Below are positions 53,318 to 62,719 of a stretch of DNA of 64,000 bases, piece by piece. Position numbers and translations under genes: made by a program. Numbering within the stretch: position 1 is the first letter of the stretch; every line of letters begins with the position of its first letter. The notes below the pieces were generated by a model. It did not search any database, was not told the origin of the DNA, and saw nothing but the letters and a program-made list of their open reading frames with translations. The DNA is taken from NCBI GenBank assembly GCA_040768665.1, contig JAXGMN010000010.1, positions 298,283 to 362,282 of the forward strand. Reading direction: 5' to 3'. This DNA is from JABWBD01 sp040768665. Lineage in GTDB: Bacteria > Planctomycetota > Planctomycetia > Pirellulales > Thermoguttaceae.

Positions 53318-54373
53318 CTACGGACGGTCGACGACCTGTCGGTCGTCGCGGGTGGCAAGCCGCTTGAGGGTCGCCAATTCCATCGTTTCGGAAAAAAACG
53401 AGACACTCCCGTCTACGTAAAGCGACAACACGCCGCCGGGATGTGCGGAGATCAAAGGATGATTTGCGCCGTTGTTGACGTACACGCCGGCCAACCAGGT
53501 TGTGGTCCCTTGCCTGACGGTACGGGTTCCTACCGGATAGCGGATCGTCGTGATGTTCCAGCTTGGCGGCGGAACCGGGGTGGAGTGGTAGCTGCTCGGG
53601 GTGCCGCCGGCCGCCGTGCCGGCGAGCCAGCCATTGGGCCGGCCCTTGTCGATCTCCACTCTGCTTCCGTTGCTGTCCTCCGCGTAATCGGAAATTTCGC
53701 TGACGATCATCACGTTGCTCGTCCCATCGGTGACGTCGCGCATGCGAACATTCCGATTCGGGATCAACAGACCGCCGGCCGAAATCTGGCCCGTCAGCAT
53801 GGGGCCGCCAAGACAGCAAGGGCTGACACGATTCTCCGGAAACGCCGCCCCGGACATCGGATCACCCGCGCCGTCCGTCGCGCCGGCAATTCCGACATAA
53901 GACGGGCGCGTCAATTCGAACTGGCCCACCATGATGGTTTCGTCCAACGGGCTCGACGGGCAGAGCATCGCATCGATGGCAATCCCACTGGCGGCGTTGC
54001 CATTGGTCGCGTTTGATAAGACCAGGCCGCAATTGGGCGACACCTGATCCAACTTGTCGTACAGCGAACTCTGCTCCAGGTAGGGCAAAACGCCGACCCA
54101 CCAACTCAGCCCGGTGGTCGTCCCGACCGCGTTGCGCTGGGCGTGTCGCACACCCAGCGGAAAGCAGACGTAGGTGTCGTGGTAGTTGTGCAGCGCCAGC
54201 CCAATCTGCTTGAGGTTGTTGGAGCAAGACATTCGGCGTGCGGCTTCCCGAGCGGCTTGGACAGCCGGTAACAGCAAGGCGATGAGAACGCCGATAATCG
54301 CGATGACGACCAGGAGCTCCACGAGCGTGAAACCCGCGGGCTTCCAGGCAAAAGAAAAGGCATTTCCACCCAT
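53318..54373 (-). CDS. DUF1559 prepilin-type protein
   Basis: A 351-residue member of the large planctomycete DUF1559 family. The N-terminus has a type IV pilin methylation motif (GFTLVELLVVIAIIGVLIAL) with cleavage after Gly, then AREAARRMSCSNNLKQIGLA. A central periplasmic domain and the conserved HPGGVLSLYVDGSV end are family-typical. ATG 54373 is chosen with GAGGA nine bases upstream; the longer TTG start at 54397 is not supported. Such proteins are exported by type II/IV-pilin machinery. There is one copy in this window. Confidence 0.93.
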   Translation of the reverse strand: MGGNAFSFAWKPAGFTLVELLVVIAIIGVLIALLLPAVQAAREAARRMSCSNNLKQIGLALHNYHDTYVCFPLGVRHAQRNAVGTTTGLSWWVGVLPYLEQSSLYDKLDQVSPNCGLVLSNATNGNAASGIAIDAMLCPSSPLDETIMVGQFELTRPSYVGIAGATDGAGDPMSGAAFPENRVSPCCLGGPMLTGQISAGGLLIPNRNVRMRDVTDGTSNVMIVSEISDYAEDSNGSRVEIDKGRPNGWLAGTAAGGTPSSYHSTPVPPPSWNITTIRYPVGTRTVRQGTTTWLAGVYVNNGANHPLISAHPGGVLSLYVDGSVSFFSETMELATLKRLATRDDRQVVDRP

Positions 54374-54531
54374 CGATCGTTTTCCTCGAGATGCCAAGGT
54401 TGCGCGTTGCAGCGATCGCTTGCGGTGTTGCGATACCAGGCATCCATTGTACGGTGGCAGAGGCTCCCGTGAATAAGGTTGCCAGGCGTAAATCGCGGGG
54501 CATGTAGTCCCCCATGGATGTTTGAGTCAGA

Positions 54532-55740
54532 TCATCGGCGGCAATCCGAATTCTTCTCGTTCGTCTTCAAGCGAGTCGACTGGCTCCCTTGCGAGGCCTC
54601 GGGTGCCCCTTGCGTACTTTTTTTGTTCGCAAGGGTGACACGAAGCCTCTGTGAGTGCTGACCGGGGCGCGTTGAGGGGTCTGAGAGTAAACTGCGGATC
54701 CACTGGCCACCGAGTCGGCGTTCCGGGTCGACTTGCAGCAAGTTTTCACAAATCAACGCCAGGTCGTCCGGGGCCTCAGGGGCCCGGTCGCGGACGTCGG
54801 ACGACCGCCATGTCCGCTTTCTCGCCATAATCTCCTCGAAGCTTCCGCAAAACGGCGGCTGGCCCACCAGTGCTTCCAGAAGCATCACGCCGACGGCGTA
54901 CCAGTCCATGGAAGGGGCAGGCTCAGTGAACTCTGCCAGTTCCGGGGCCATATAAGCCACGGTGCCAGCCAACCGAATGTCGCTGCGGCACTGCCGATGG
55001 CAACCTTGAAACGTGGAAACCAGGCCAAAGTCGATGAGCACTACCCGCTCGTCGGGGGTAACGATCACGTTGCCGGGTTTCACGTCGCAATGGACGATTT
55101 CGTTCCGATGCAAGTATTCCAGCCCGTCGACCAACTGCATCAACGTCCGGCGGACCCGATTGAACTGTTCGAGCGAGGTCAGGGCGCGAGACGAGATCGG
55201 TGGGACACCGGGCCGGTATTGCGTGGCGAAATTGTGACGAGCCGAGTCAGGCGGGCCGAATCGGGCATGCAGAAGCCAGTCGAGTCCTTCCAGGAGTTCC
55301 ATTGTGTAGAAGGAGAAGAACGCATCCCGATGCCACTGATAGGGAACGACGATACCGGCGTGCGAAAGACCGCAAAGACATTCGAACTCGTGCCTCAGGC
55401 GGGCCGAGTTGTGCCGGAGCGTACGGTGAACGGCCTTGATCGCGACCGTCTGACCGCCCTCGGTGTCGAGCGCCCGCCATACGGTGCTCATGCCGCCGAT
55501 GCCCAGTTTCCCTTGGAGCTGGAACCGTTTGGTTCCCTCGAAATCGGCGGGAACGGTAAATGAGCTAAAGACGGCACGCTGGCCTCCCCCGCCGGGATCG
55601 AAAACCTCCGAAACCGTGCTCTTCAGAACATCGCATGACAGCTCTTCGGCGTGCGAGCCCGTAGCGGGGACGCAAGAGAGCTGCTCGGGTTCCGTCGGGT
55701 TGAGTGCCGCGTCGGTCGGTTGGTCCCTTTCCGGCATCAT
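54532..55740 (-). CDS. Soluble serine/threonine protein kinase with HCD instead of HRD
   Basis: A 402-residue kinase without a TM segment. The P-loop is GKLGIGGMSTVW, the catalytic Lys is in VAIKAV, and the catalytic loop is VHCDVKPGNV (Arg replaced by Cys, so non-RD). The magnesium loop is DFGLVS, then TVAYMAPELAEF. A non-RD kinase usually does not need activation-loop phosphorylation. The divergent neighbour is an ECF sigma factor, so a regulatory pair is likely. ATG 55740 has GGTG upstream; a GTG at 55749 is possible. Confidence 0.88.
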   Translation of the reverse strand: MMPERDQPTDAALNPTEPEQLSCVPATGSHAEELSCDVLKSTVSEVFDPGGGGQRAVFSSFTVPADFEGTKRFQLQGKLGIGGMSTVWRALDTEGGQTVAIKAVHRTLRHNSARLRHEFECLCGLSHAGIVVPYQWHRDAFFSFYTMELLEGLDWLLHARFGPPDSARHNFATQYRPGVPPISSRALTSLEQFNRVRRTLMQLVDGLEYLHRNEIVHCDVKPGNVIVTPDERVVLIDFGLVSTFQGCHRQCRSDIRLAGTVAYMAPELAEFTEPAPSMDWYAVGVMLLEALVGQPPFCGSFEEIMARKRTWRSSDVRDRAPEAPDDLALICENLLQVDPERRLGGQWIRSLLSDPSTRPGQHSQRLRVTLANKKSTQGAPEASQGSQSTRLKTNEKNSDCRR

Positions 55741-55974
55741 TGATTTCACCGATAAACTTCAGAGCAGGATTGAAAGGGGGTGCGGCTGGCTTACAGTGCT
55801 ACACAATACGGGGTAAAACGGCCAGCTCGTCGGTACAGTCAGTTAGCGTATGCGGACTCCGCTGTTTCTGTGTACAATGCGATTTTTTGGGATCCGCTGC
55901 CTCCTACTACCTCAAGCGCAATTTCCTCCCGATTTGTGACATCGCGAATCGAAAATTTGCCACTGGACGAAGGA

Positions 55975-56583
55975 ATGCCGGACAGCTCGATCAGTCAGTG
56001 GATTGCAGCGCTGAAAAAAGGAGATGCGCTGGCGGCACAGCAGCTCTGGGAAAGATACGCAGAAAAGCTGGTGGCTTTGGCTCGCCAGCGTCTGGGCAGG
56101 GCCCCTCGTACCGCGTCGGATGAGGAGGATATCGCGCTGAGCGCGTTCCGAAGCGTCTGTCGTGCTGCCGCGAATGGGCGCTTCTCCAGCTTGAAGGACC
56201 GCGAGGAGCTGTGGTGGTTGCTGCTGAGGGTCACCCGGCACAAAATATTGGACCAGGTCCGCCACGGCCGGGCGGATCGCCGTGGCGGGGGCTACGTGTT
56301 CCCCCTCACTGACGTGCAGGCGGCCATCGGTGACGAGGTCGTGAATCCCCTGGAGGAGTTGATCAGCCAGGAACCGAGCGCGGAATATCTGGCAATCCTT
56401 GCGGAGGAAAATGCGAGGCTCTTGGGGCTGCTCCGCGATGATCGGCTGCGAGAGGTGGCACTGCGGCGGCTGGAGGGCTTTACGATCGAGGAGATTGCGA
56501 CGCACTTGAATGTCAGCGTGCGAACTGTGCATCGGAAGTTGCGATTGATCGAAGAGCAATGGATGGAAGAGGTGGTGGGGTAA
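55975..56583 (+). CDS. ECF sigma factor, planctomycete kinase-linked type
   Basis: A 202-residue sigma-70 family protein with region 2 (AAQQLWERYAEKLVALARQR, DEEDIALSAFRSVCRAAANG, FSSLKDREELWWLLLRVTRH) and region 4 (LREVALRRLEGFTIEEIATH, NVSVRTVHRKLRLI). It is of the ECF group encoded next to Ser/Thr kinases in Planctomycetes. It is divergent to the kinase at 54532 across a 234-bp spacer. No anti-sigma factor is adjacent, so control is probably through phosphorylation, which is inference. ATG 55975 has AAGGA close upstream; an earlier in-frame GTG is possible. Confidence 0.88.
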   Translation: MPDSSISQWIAALKKGDALAAQQLWERYAEKLVALARQRLGRAPRTASDEEDIALSAFRSVCRAAANGRFSSLKDREELWWLLLRVTRHKILDQVRHGRADRRGGGYVFPLTDVQAAIGDEVVNPLEELISQEPSAEYLAILAEENARLLGLLRDDRLREVALRRLEGFTIEEIATHLNVSVRTVHRKLRLIEEQWMEEVVG

Positions 56584-56606
56584 TGTGCAAGGGAGAAGAA
56601 CTGGGG

Positions 56607-56696
56607 TGATGAAAAAGGGGACTGGCTCCGCAACACCTTGTACCTGCTGCCGAGACAAACCGCGATTTGTTGCGGTGCCTGTCCCCATTTTCATCA
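56607..56696. repeat. GGGGAC-type palindromic element (copy 4)
   Basis: TGATGAAAAAGGGGACTGGC, TCCGCAACA pairs with TGTTGCGGTGCCTGTCCCC, ATTTTCATCA. It is the cleanest full-length copy and defines the family arms. It lies between the sigma factor stop and the ClpP-like gene. Confidence 0.9.
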
Positions 56697-56727
56697 GACC
56701 GGGGAAGGACATTGACGAGGAATTGGG

Positions 56728-57267
56728 ATGAGCGAACGTGACCGCGAAGGACCTTTGGAAATCGCGCTGGTCGGCGACTTGACGGAGAATCAGGCCGACC
56801 TTTGCGGCCGGCTACTGGAAGTCGAGATCGGCGGCGAGTGCATTCTGTGGATCGACTCGCTGGGCGGCAGCCCTTACAGCGGGCTGGCGCTTACTTCCTT
56901 GATTTTGCTTCGAGGGGTGAATGCGACCGCCGTGGTGGCGGGAGAGTGCTCTTCGGCGGCCCTTTGGCCCTTTGCCGCGTGCAGGCAACGCTACGTGACG
57001 CCGTTCAGCTTCCTGCTGTTTCACCCGATGAAGTGGCAGAGCGAGGAGAACATCGGCCTGGTCGAAGCGGCCGAATGGGCCCGCCATTTTGCCCAACTGG
57101 AAAGCGACATGGACCGGTTGTTGGGTGAACTCCTCGGTCTGCCGATGGAGACGATCAAGCAGTGGATGGTTCCGGGCCGATACCTCTCGGGCCGTGAATT
57201 GGCCGAGGCGGGTTTGGCGGAACTTGTGGAACTGAAACCTCTGAGCTTTCGGCGACGTAAGCGCTGA
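56728..57267 (+). CDS. ClpP-like serine protease homologue
   Basis: A 179-residue protein with the ClpP/crotonase fold: ILWIDSLGGSPYSGLAL, VNATAVVAGECSSAALWPFA (Ser76 in the nucleophile position), SFLLFHPMKW (His99) and VPGRYLSGRELAEAGLAELV. By alignment with the E. coli ClpP end (RDTERDRFLSA), the catalytic Asp is replaced by Trp or Met here, so the triad is incomplete. It may be an adaptor subunit or use another acid. Tight spacing (12 bp) suggests an operon with the ApbE gene. Confidence 0.8.
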   Translation: MSERDREGPLEIALVGDLTENQADLCGRLLEVEIGGECILWIDSLGGSPYSGLALTSLILLRGVNATAVVAGECSSAALWPFAACRQRYVTPFSFLLFHPMKWQSEENIGLVEAAEWARHFAQLESDMDRLLGELLGLPMETIKQWMVPGRYLSGRELAEAGLAELVELKPLSFRRRKR

Positions 57268-57279
57268 TCTTTGCCCCCT

Positions 57280-58401
57280 ATGCCTCGCAAGAGCACTCGA
57301 CGCGATTTTCTCCGCGGCAAATCGGCCGCGGACGCCCTGTCGGACCTCGGGGACCAAATCGTCTCGGAAAGCGGTCCTTTGGAGGGGCCGGACGAGGATG
57401 CCTACCTGGTCCATGTCGCGCGGGCCGCGATGGCGGGTCAGTTTGAGGTGTTCTTCAATGCCGGGCAATACGAGACGGGTCTGGAAGCGGCCATGGAAGC
57501 GCTCGACCTGGTTGAAGCGCTTGAGGCGCAGATGACCTATTTCCGCGAGACGAGCGAGATCAGCCGGATCAACCGTCTGGCTGCGTACGAACCGGTCGAG
57601 GTCGAGCCACGGCTGTTTGCGCTGCTGGAGTCGGCCTTGGAGTTGAGCAAGCAGACGAGCGGGGCTTTTGATATTACCGCCAGTTCGCTCTGGGAGGCGT
57701 GGGGATTTTCGCGTCGTGCCGGGCGGATCCCGAGCGAAGCAGAATTGGCCGAGGCTCGTCAGATGGTCGGCAGTCATCTCGTCGAACTGGATTCGGCTGC
57801 ACGCACCGTCCGTTTCCACAAACCAGGGGTGAAGTTGAACTTGGGGAGCATCGGCAAAGGTTACGCGCTGGACCGGGTGGCCGAGCTTCTGGCTGAGAAA
57901 GATATGGGTGATTACCTGCTGCACGGCGGCCGGAGCAGTGTGCTTGCGCGCGGACCGAGCATCAAAGCGTTCAGCCCGGCGGAAGGTCCATCGAAAGAAG
58001 AGCAGGGATGGCGTGTCGGCGTTCGCCACCCGTTGCGGCGGCAGGAGCGTCTGGTTGAGATTCGCCTTCGGAACCAGTCGTTAGGGACCTCCGGATCGGG
58101 GGTTCAGTTCTTCTGGCACCACGGGAGGCGATATGGACATGTTCTCGACCCAAGAACCGGTTGGCCGGCGGAAGGGCTACTGTCGGCCACGGTGATCGCC
58201 CCGAGCGCGGCTCTGTCCGACGCGTTGGCCACTGCCCTGTTCGTGATGGGACCCGAGCTGGCTCTTAAGTTCAGTACCGGCCGGCCGGAACTCGGCGTCA
58301 TCCTGGTATGCCCGGCGAGCAGTGGAGCAGGGTTCGAGATGAAGACTGCCGGTTTGAGGGAGAATCCGGGCGAACCGATCTGGTTTGATCAGCAAATCTG
58401 A
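57280..58401 (+). CDS. ApbE family FAD:protein FMN transferase
   Basis: A 373-residue enzyme that would attach FMN to exported flavoproteins (as in Rnf/Nqr). The twin-arginine-like start STRRDFLRGKS, the FAD-binding part TYFRETSEISRINRLAA and SGAFDITASSLWEAWGF, then NLGSIGKGYALDR, and the end GHVLDPRTGWPAEG and SDALATALFVMG are all ApbE motifs. No Rnf/Nqr genes are near, so the target is elsewhere. It starts 12 bases after the ClpP-like stop at ATG 57280. Confidence 0.92.
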   Translation: MPRKSTRRDFLRGKSAADALSDLGDQIVSESGPLEGPDEDAYLVHVARAAMAGQFEVFFNAGQYETGLEAAMEALDLVEALEAQMTYFRETSEISRINRLAAYEPVEVEPRLFALLESALELSKQTSGAFDITASSLWEAWGFSRRAGRIPSEAELAEARQMVGSHLVELDSAARTVRFHKPGVKLNLGSIGKGYALDRVAELLAEKDMGDYLLHGGRSSVLARGPSIKAFSPAEGPSKEEQGWRVGVRHPLRRQERLVEIRLRNQSLGTSGSGVQFFWHHGRRYGHVLDPRTGWPAEGLLSATVIAPSAALSDALATALFVMGPELALKFSTGRPELGVILVCPASSGAGFEMKTAGLRENPGEPIWFDQQI

Positions 58402-58450
58402 GTAGAATACGCCGCTTTGGGAGGGCAGGATCCGACACCATCGCGGCCCC

Positions 58451-59122
58451 ATGACGCACCTCATCTTGGCTCACGGCTCCTATCTCTTGATTGTGGCAGT
58501 ACTTGTGCTCACGGGTGCCGGGTTGCCGGTGCCGGAGGAAGTGCCGGTCATCACCGCCGGGATTATGGCCAGTCACGGCCAGTTGGACCCATGGCTCGCT
58601 TTTGCGGCGTGCCTTGTGGGGGCCCTGGCGGGCGACAGCCTGATGTATCTGATCGGGTACTGTTTTGGCCGGGGCGTGCTTGAGGGGAATCGCCACTGGG
58701 TCTGTCTGGTGAGCCCGGAGCGGGAAGCTCGCGTGGAGAGACTTATCGCCCAACACGACCTGAAGGTGCTGTTCCTGGCCAGATTTCTGGTAGGTCTTCG
58801 TTCGCCGGTCTACCTGGCGGCCGGAATTCTGCGGCTTCGTTTCCGCCGTTTTTTTTTGATGGACGTGTTCTGTGCAGGTTCCGTGATCGGAGTTTTCTTC
58901 CTGTTGAGCTACCTGCATGGGCAGACGATCGTGAAATGGGTGCGGCATGCGGAGATCGCCGCCACCGCGACCGTTTTACTCGCCTTGGGGGCTGCGGCAT
59001 TCGTTTGGTGGCGGTGGCGACGGGGCGCCGAGGCGGGTATGCAGCCGACCACGCGGGCCGCAACGTCTGTGGATGCGGAACCCGCAAATCGGAGTCTGCT
59101 CCGGGCCGAAAAGGTGGCGTAA
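58451..59122 (+). CDS. DedA family membrane protein
   Basis: A 223-residue integral membrane protein with the DedA/VTT pattern: ENxxP-like GAGLPVPEEVPVITAGIMAS, GALAGDSLMYLIGYCFGRGV, FLARFLVGLRSPVYLAAGIL, FFLMDVFCAGSVIGVFFLLS. It has about five helices and a basic tail. DedA proteins are linked to undecaprenyl phosphate or phospholipid flipping. It follows ApbE by 49 bp on the same strand. Confidence 0.92.
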   Translation: MTHLILAHGSYLLIVAVLVLTGAGLPVPEEVPVITAGIMASHGQLDPWLAFAACLVGALAGDSLMYLIGYCFGRGVLEGNRHWVCLVSPEREARVERLIAQHDLKVLFLARFLVGLRSPVYLAAGILRLRFRRFFLMDVFCAGSVIGVFFLLSYLHGQTIVKWVRHAEIAATATVLLALGAAAFVWWRWRRGAEAGMQPTTRAATSVDAEPANRSLLRAEKVA

Positions 59123-59159
59123 GCAGGTCTGGCAAAACAGGTGGGGTGAATTGTACCTA

Positions 59160-59220
59160 ATGGTGGCTTGTCTCAGCGGCAGGTACAAGGTTTTGCGGAC
59201 CCGTTTCCCCTTTTTCATCG
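59160..59220. repeat. Degenerate GGGGAC-type palindromic element
   Basis: Only the right half (aaggttttgcggacccgttt, cccctttttcatcg) is clear; the left arm is weak. It lies in the 59123-59351 gap. Confidence 0.5.
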
Positions 59221-59351
59221 AACCGGCAGCAGCCCCGTGTTCCGTGGGCTCAAGCGGCATAGAATGAGGAAGTCAGCGTACCAGCGAGGGTTCGTTCCCT
59301 CGGCTGGCCTTAACAAGAAGAATTCGGCTGTTTTGGCGGTGCGAGGGCAGG

Positions 59352-60353
59352 ATGAGATTGGTCGGAGCCGTCGGCCATGCGGTGATTGCTGTGATACTCG
59401 GCGCCGGAGTGATGTGCGAGGGCGCCGCGGCTGCCGAACCTTTGGTGACTCCCAAGCTCTCGGAAGCGGCCCGATCGGGGTGGCTGAGTTTCGGGCTCGT
59501 CTCTGGACGGCTTGCCCTGACGGGATCCCGCTTCGGAAGCATCAATTCCAGCTCCTCAAGCAATGGCCGCACGGAGCGGCTTACGATCCGCAGCGCCGGC
59601 ACCGGGCCGGCTGTCCGATACGAAATGACCGGCGCCGGCGGGGAATTCTCGCTCGACGTTTCATCGGGCAACGAGTTGTCGCTCGCGTGGAATCCGGCGG
59701 GTGAGAGCGTGCCGGTGCAGTTCGCTCAGAAGCCGAGCGAGCCGGTGGTCCTGAAGATTGGACGCCAGGAGCAAGAGAAGACCTGGCAGGCGCCGAGTGT
59801 CTGGCATTTATGGATCGACGAGCCTTCGGTTTGCCGGGCGCATCTTCTGCCGATTCTCAAAGTCTTTCAGTTCGACATGGATACGGCCGAGATGGCCGTG
59901 GAAATCGAGTCGCTGCTTCTGACCGCCGGCGCACCGATCGTCACACCGGATCAGGAGCGTTGGGCAACGCTGGTTGCCCAACTTGGCTCCGACTCGTTCG
60001 CCCAGCGAGAAGCGGCGGACCGCGAGCTCCGCGAGGCGGGGGGGATGGTTGCCTCGTACCTGGAGCGACTCGACGTGAGGCAGTATGACGCGGAACAGCA
60101 ATACCGTATCCACCGGATCATCCAGTCGATTTCGACCCGTACCGCCGACGAGCGGCCGGAGCAGATTTCCGCCTGGCTGGCCGGGGACCCGGCGATCTGG
60201 ATTTCGCTGATGCGACGTGAGGACGAATCGGTCCGACGCCTGGCGGCCGAACGGTTGAGCGGGCTGCTAGGTCGGCCGGTCGCGTTTGATCCTGCCGCGG
60301 ACGCTGCGGCGCGGGCGGTACAGATCGAGCGCCTTCAGGCGGAAGTTCGGTAA
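59352..60353 (+). CDS. Secreted HEAT-like planctomycete protein
   Basis: A 333-residue exported protein (signal ending CEGAAAAEP). A beta-rich N-terminal half is followed by QERWATLVAQLGSDSFAQRE, AADRELREAGG and RLAAERLSGLLG near the end. The W-x-x-LV-x-x-LG-S-x-S-F-A-x-R-E pattern is widely seen in Planctomycetes and is HEAT-like. The exact function is unknown. A large foldback element starts 3 bp after the stop. Confidence 0.78.
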   Translation: MRLVGAVGHAVIAVILGAGVMCEGAAAAEPLVTPKLSEAARSGWLSFGLVSGRLALTGSRFGSINSSSSSNGRTERLTIRSAGTGPAVRYEMTGAGGEFSLDVSSGNELSLAWNPAGESVPVQFAQKPSEPVVLKIGRQEQEKTWQAPSVWHLWIDEPSVCRAHLLPILKVFQFDMDTAEMAVEIESLLLTAGAPIVTPDQERWATLVAQLGSDSFAQREAADRELREAGGMVASYLERLDVRQYDAEQQYRIHRIIQSISTRTADERPEQISAWLAGDPAIWISLMRREDESVRRLAAERLSGLLGRPVAFDPAADAAARAVQIERLQAEVR

Positions 60354-60355
60354 GA

Positions 60356-60576
60356 ACTCAAACGGTAAACGCCACCACCGACCCCGCGTCGGTGGGGCGA
60401 TGTTTGGCAACTACAAACGGCGATCCTGTAGGCCGTTTTGAGATTTCGCTTCCGCCGCTCGGCCCTACAGGCCGAGCGGCGGAAGCGAAATCACAAAACG
60501 AGGGTTCTTGGCGTTTGTAGTTGCCAAACATCGCCCCACCGGGATAAACCGCGGTGGTGGCGTTTACAGTTTGAGT
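60356..60576. repeat. 221-bp nested foldback (long inverted repeat)
   Basis: The two halves match in three blocks: actcaaac-gtaaacgccaccaccg at the ends; cggtggggcgatgtttggca, actacaaacg in the middle; and gatttcgcttccgccgctcg, gcc next to a CTACA loop. Between blocks the arms differ in sequence. It starts 3 bp after the HEAT-like gene stop. No ORF lies inside, so it is a non-autonomous foldback or MITE-like element. Confidence 0.9.
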
Positions 60577-60738
60577 AAGAAGGTTTGCCGACAGGGAGCC
60601 GGTGGTTGCAGGTCTCGCTCGGCAAGCGGGACCTACTTTCGAGTGTAGATTTCGGGGCGGGGTGCGGGCATAATGGAACGGTGAATTGGACGCCAGCGGC
60701 GAATGTTTTTCAGCACACCCCAACGGAGTGCTTCTGCG

Positions 60739-62430
60739 ATGTCCCATGCCATGCAATTTGCGTTGCTGATTTCTTTTGTTCTGAGCCTGTTCTCGGCGCC
60801 GGTTCGGGCGGCCAACGAAGGGCAGGAAGAGCTCGACAAAGCCACTCAAGCCAAGCTCACTGCCAGCACATTGAGCGATCTGGGCGAAGTGATTCGACTC
60901 TGCGACAAAGCTCTGGAAAAAGGGCTCGATGAAGGCAACACCAAGTTTGCCAATCAACTCTTGGCGTCGACGCTGATTCAGCGAGGGTCTGCCGCCGCTT
61001 CCGCGATCTTCGAGACGCTTCCGCCACCTCCCCAGTGGAAAGATTTTCGGCGGGTAGCCCTGAACGACCTGGAGCGAGCCGTCGAACTCGACCGGGACCA
61101 GCCCGAAGCGCTTTACCTGATTGCCCGGCTGAACCTGTTGCCCGATGGCGACGAGAAACGTGCCAAGGAAACGTTGGAGGCGGCGTCAAAAGCGGGTGGC
61201 AGTGATGGAACGCTCCGGGCGAAGATTCTGACTTTGCAGGCGAGTATCGAGGAGGACCCCGAGAAGAAGGCCAAGTACCTCGAGGAAGCGATTCAGACTG
61301 CGCCGGGGGATCCTGCCGCGTTGCGGACTCGCGGCCTGCTGAATGCCAGCCAGGGCAAGTCGGAAGAGGCGCTGGCCGACTTCAATGCCGCGTTGGAACT
61401 GGAGTCGGAGCACACTCCCACTCTGGAAGCCAAGGCCATGGTGCTGGCGCAGTTGAAGCGGTACGACGAGGCGCTGGTTACGCTGGCCAAGGTGCGGGAA
61501 CTCGAGCCGGAGTCGGTCGCGCCTCTGGTGCAGGAGGCGCGAATCCACGCCTTGCAGGACAACAGCGAGGCCGCTTTGCACACGCTGGAACAGGCCGAGA
61601 AACTCGAGCCGGACAATCTCGGTGTGCTCCTCTTGCGAGCGACCATCTACCAGCAGATCGACAAGAATGACGAGGCGCTGGCTGACGTGGAAAAGGTCTT
61701 GAAGCTGAGTCCGGGCCTGGAGCCGGCGATGCGGCTTCGCGCCATTCTCTTGGCAGGCAGCGGCAAGTTTGATCTGGCCATCGACCAGTTGGGCGAGTTG
61801 CTCAAGGGCGACCCCAAGGATCTCGAGTCACTCCTGCAGCTTGCCATGTTCTATCAGGCCGACGAGAAGCCCCGTAAAGCGATCGAATACTACAGTGAGG
61901 CCCTCAAGCAGGATCCGAAGAGCCCGTTCGCGCTCCGCGGACGTGCCGACGCCTACTTGAGCGTCGGGGAGCACGCCAAGGCGATCGTGGACTACAACAA
62001 GGCGGTCGACGTGGTCCCCGAAGACACGAGTGTGCTGAACAATCTCGCCTGGGTTCTGGCCACCTCGCCGATCGATGAACTTCGCGACGGCAAGCGAGCC
62101 ATCGAACTGGCCACGAAGGCCTGCGAGCTGACGGAGTACAAGGAAGCTCACATCCTCAGCACACTGGCTGCGGGGTATGCCGAGACGGGGGACTTCGAAA
62201 CGGCAAGGAAGTGGTCGCAAAAGGCCGTCGAGTTGGGTGACGAAGAGCAGAAAGAGCCGCTTGCCAAGGAGCTGGAAAACTACCGGGTGAACAAGCCGGT
62301 GCGAGAGATGCAGACGGCTCCGGAGGAAAAATCGGCCGAAGAGAAACGCGCTGAGGCCGCGAAATCGCCTGCCGAACCGCCAAAGACCGGGGCTGAGAAC
62401 AAGGCGGCCGAAAAGGCGGGCAGTCCGTAA
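60739..62430 (+). CDS. Secreted TPR repeat protein
   Basis: A 563-residue exported protein (MSHAMQFALLISFVLSLFSA, cleavage near VRA) with about ten TPR units (for example PAALRTRGLLNASQGKSEEA, PESVAPLVQEARIHALQDNS, PRKAIEYYSEALKQDPKSPF). The C-terminal block INNLAWVLATSP-type (VLNNLAWVLATSPIDELRDG, KRAIELATKACELTEYKEAH) is characteristic of planctomycete TPR proteins and resembles the end of the protein at 42311. The tail is Lys/Glu/Ala-rich. ATG 60703 is an alternative start. Confidence 0.85.
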   Translation: MSHAMQFALLISFVLSLFSAPVRAANEGQEELDKATQAKLTASTLSDLGEVIRLCDKALEKGLDEGNTKFANQLLASTLIQRGSAAASAIFETLPPPPQWKDFRRVALNDLERAVELDRDQPEALYLIARLNLLPDGDEKRAKETLEAASKAGGSDGTLRAKILTLQASIEEDPEKKAKYLEEAIQTAPGDPAALRTRGLLNASQGKSEEALADFNAALELESEHTPTLEAKAMVLAQLKRYDEALVTLAKVRELEPESVAPLVQEARIHALQDNSEAALHTLEQAEKLEPDNLGVLLLRATIYQQIDKNDEALADVEKVLKLSPGLEPAMRLRAILLAGSGKFDLAIDQLGELLKGDPKDLESLLQLAMFYQADEKPRKAIEYYSEALKQDPKSPFALRGRADAYLSVGEHAKAIVDYNKAVDVVPEDTSVLNNLAWVLATSPIDELRDGKRAIELATKACELTEYKEAHILSTLAAGYAETGDFETARKWSQKAVELGDEEQKEPLAKELENYRVNKPVREMQTAPEEKSAEEKRAEAAKSPAEPPKTGAENKAAEKAGSP

Positions 62431-62437
62431 GTGGCCT

Positions 62438-62507
62438 GGTGAAAAAGCTGTGCAACGCAAGCGATCGGAGGTGGCTGGCGTGCAGGTCCGGTCCCCTTTG
62501 TCATCAC
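62438..62507. repeat. Degenerate GGGGAC-type palindromic element
   Basis: ggtgaaaaagctgtgcaacg on the left, and gtccggtcccctttgtcatc on the right. Both halves are mutated compared with the intact copies. It lies in the 62431-62719 gap. Confidence 0.45.
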
Positions 62508-62719
62508 CCTCGTCCATCGGCACCCCCCCTGATGGATTTCCGTAGTTCCCGCCATCCGGAACCGTACGACCAGCACAGACGGACCATTCTGGCTCGCGAG
62601 AGGGGCAAAAACTTGACGGTGCCGGTTTCTTCCAATTATACTAAAGCATCCCCGGAGGGTTGCCCTATTTTGCCCGGTTTCTGCCGTCTGCTTATCCTTT
62701 GCAGAAGAGAAATTCGCCG

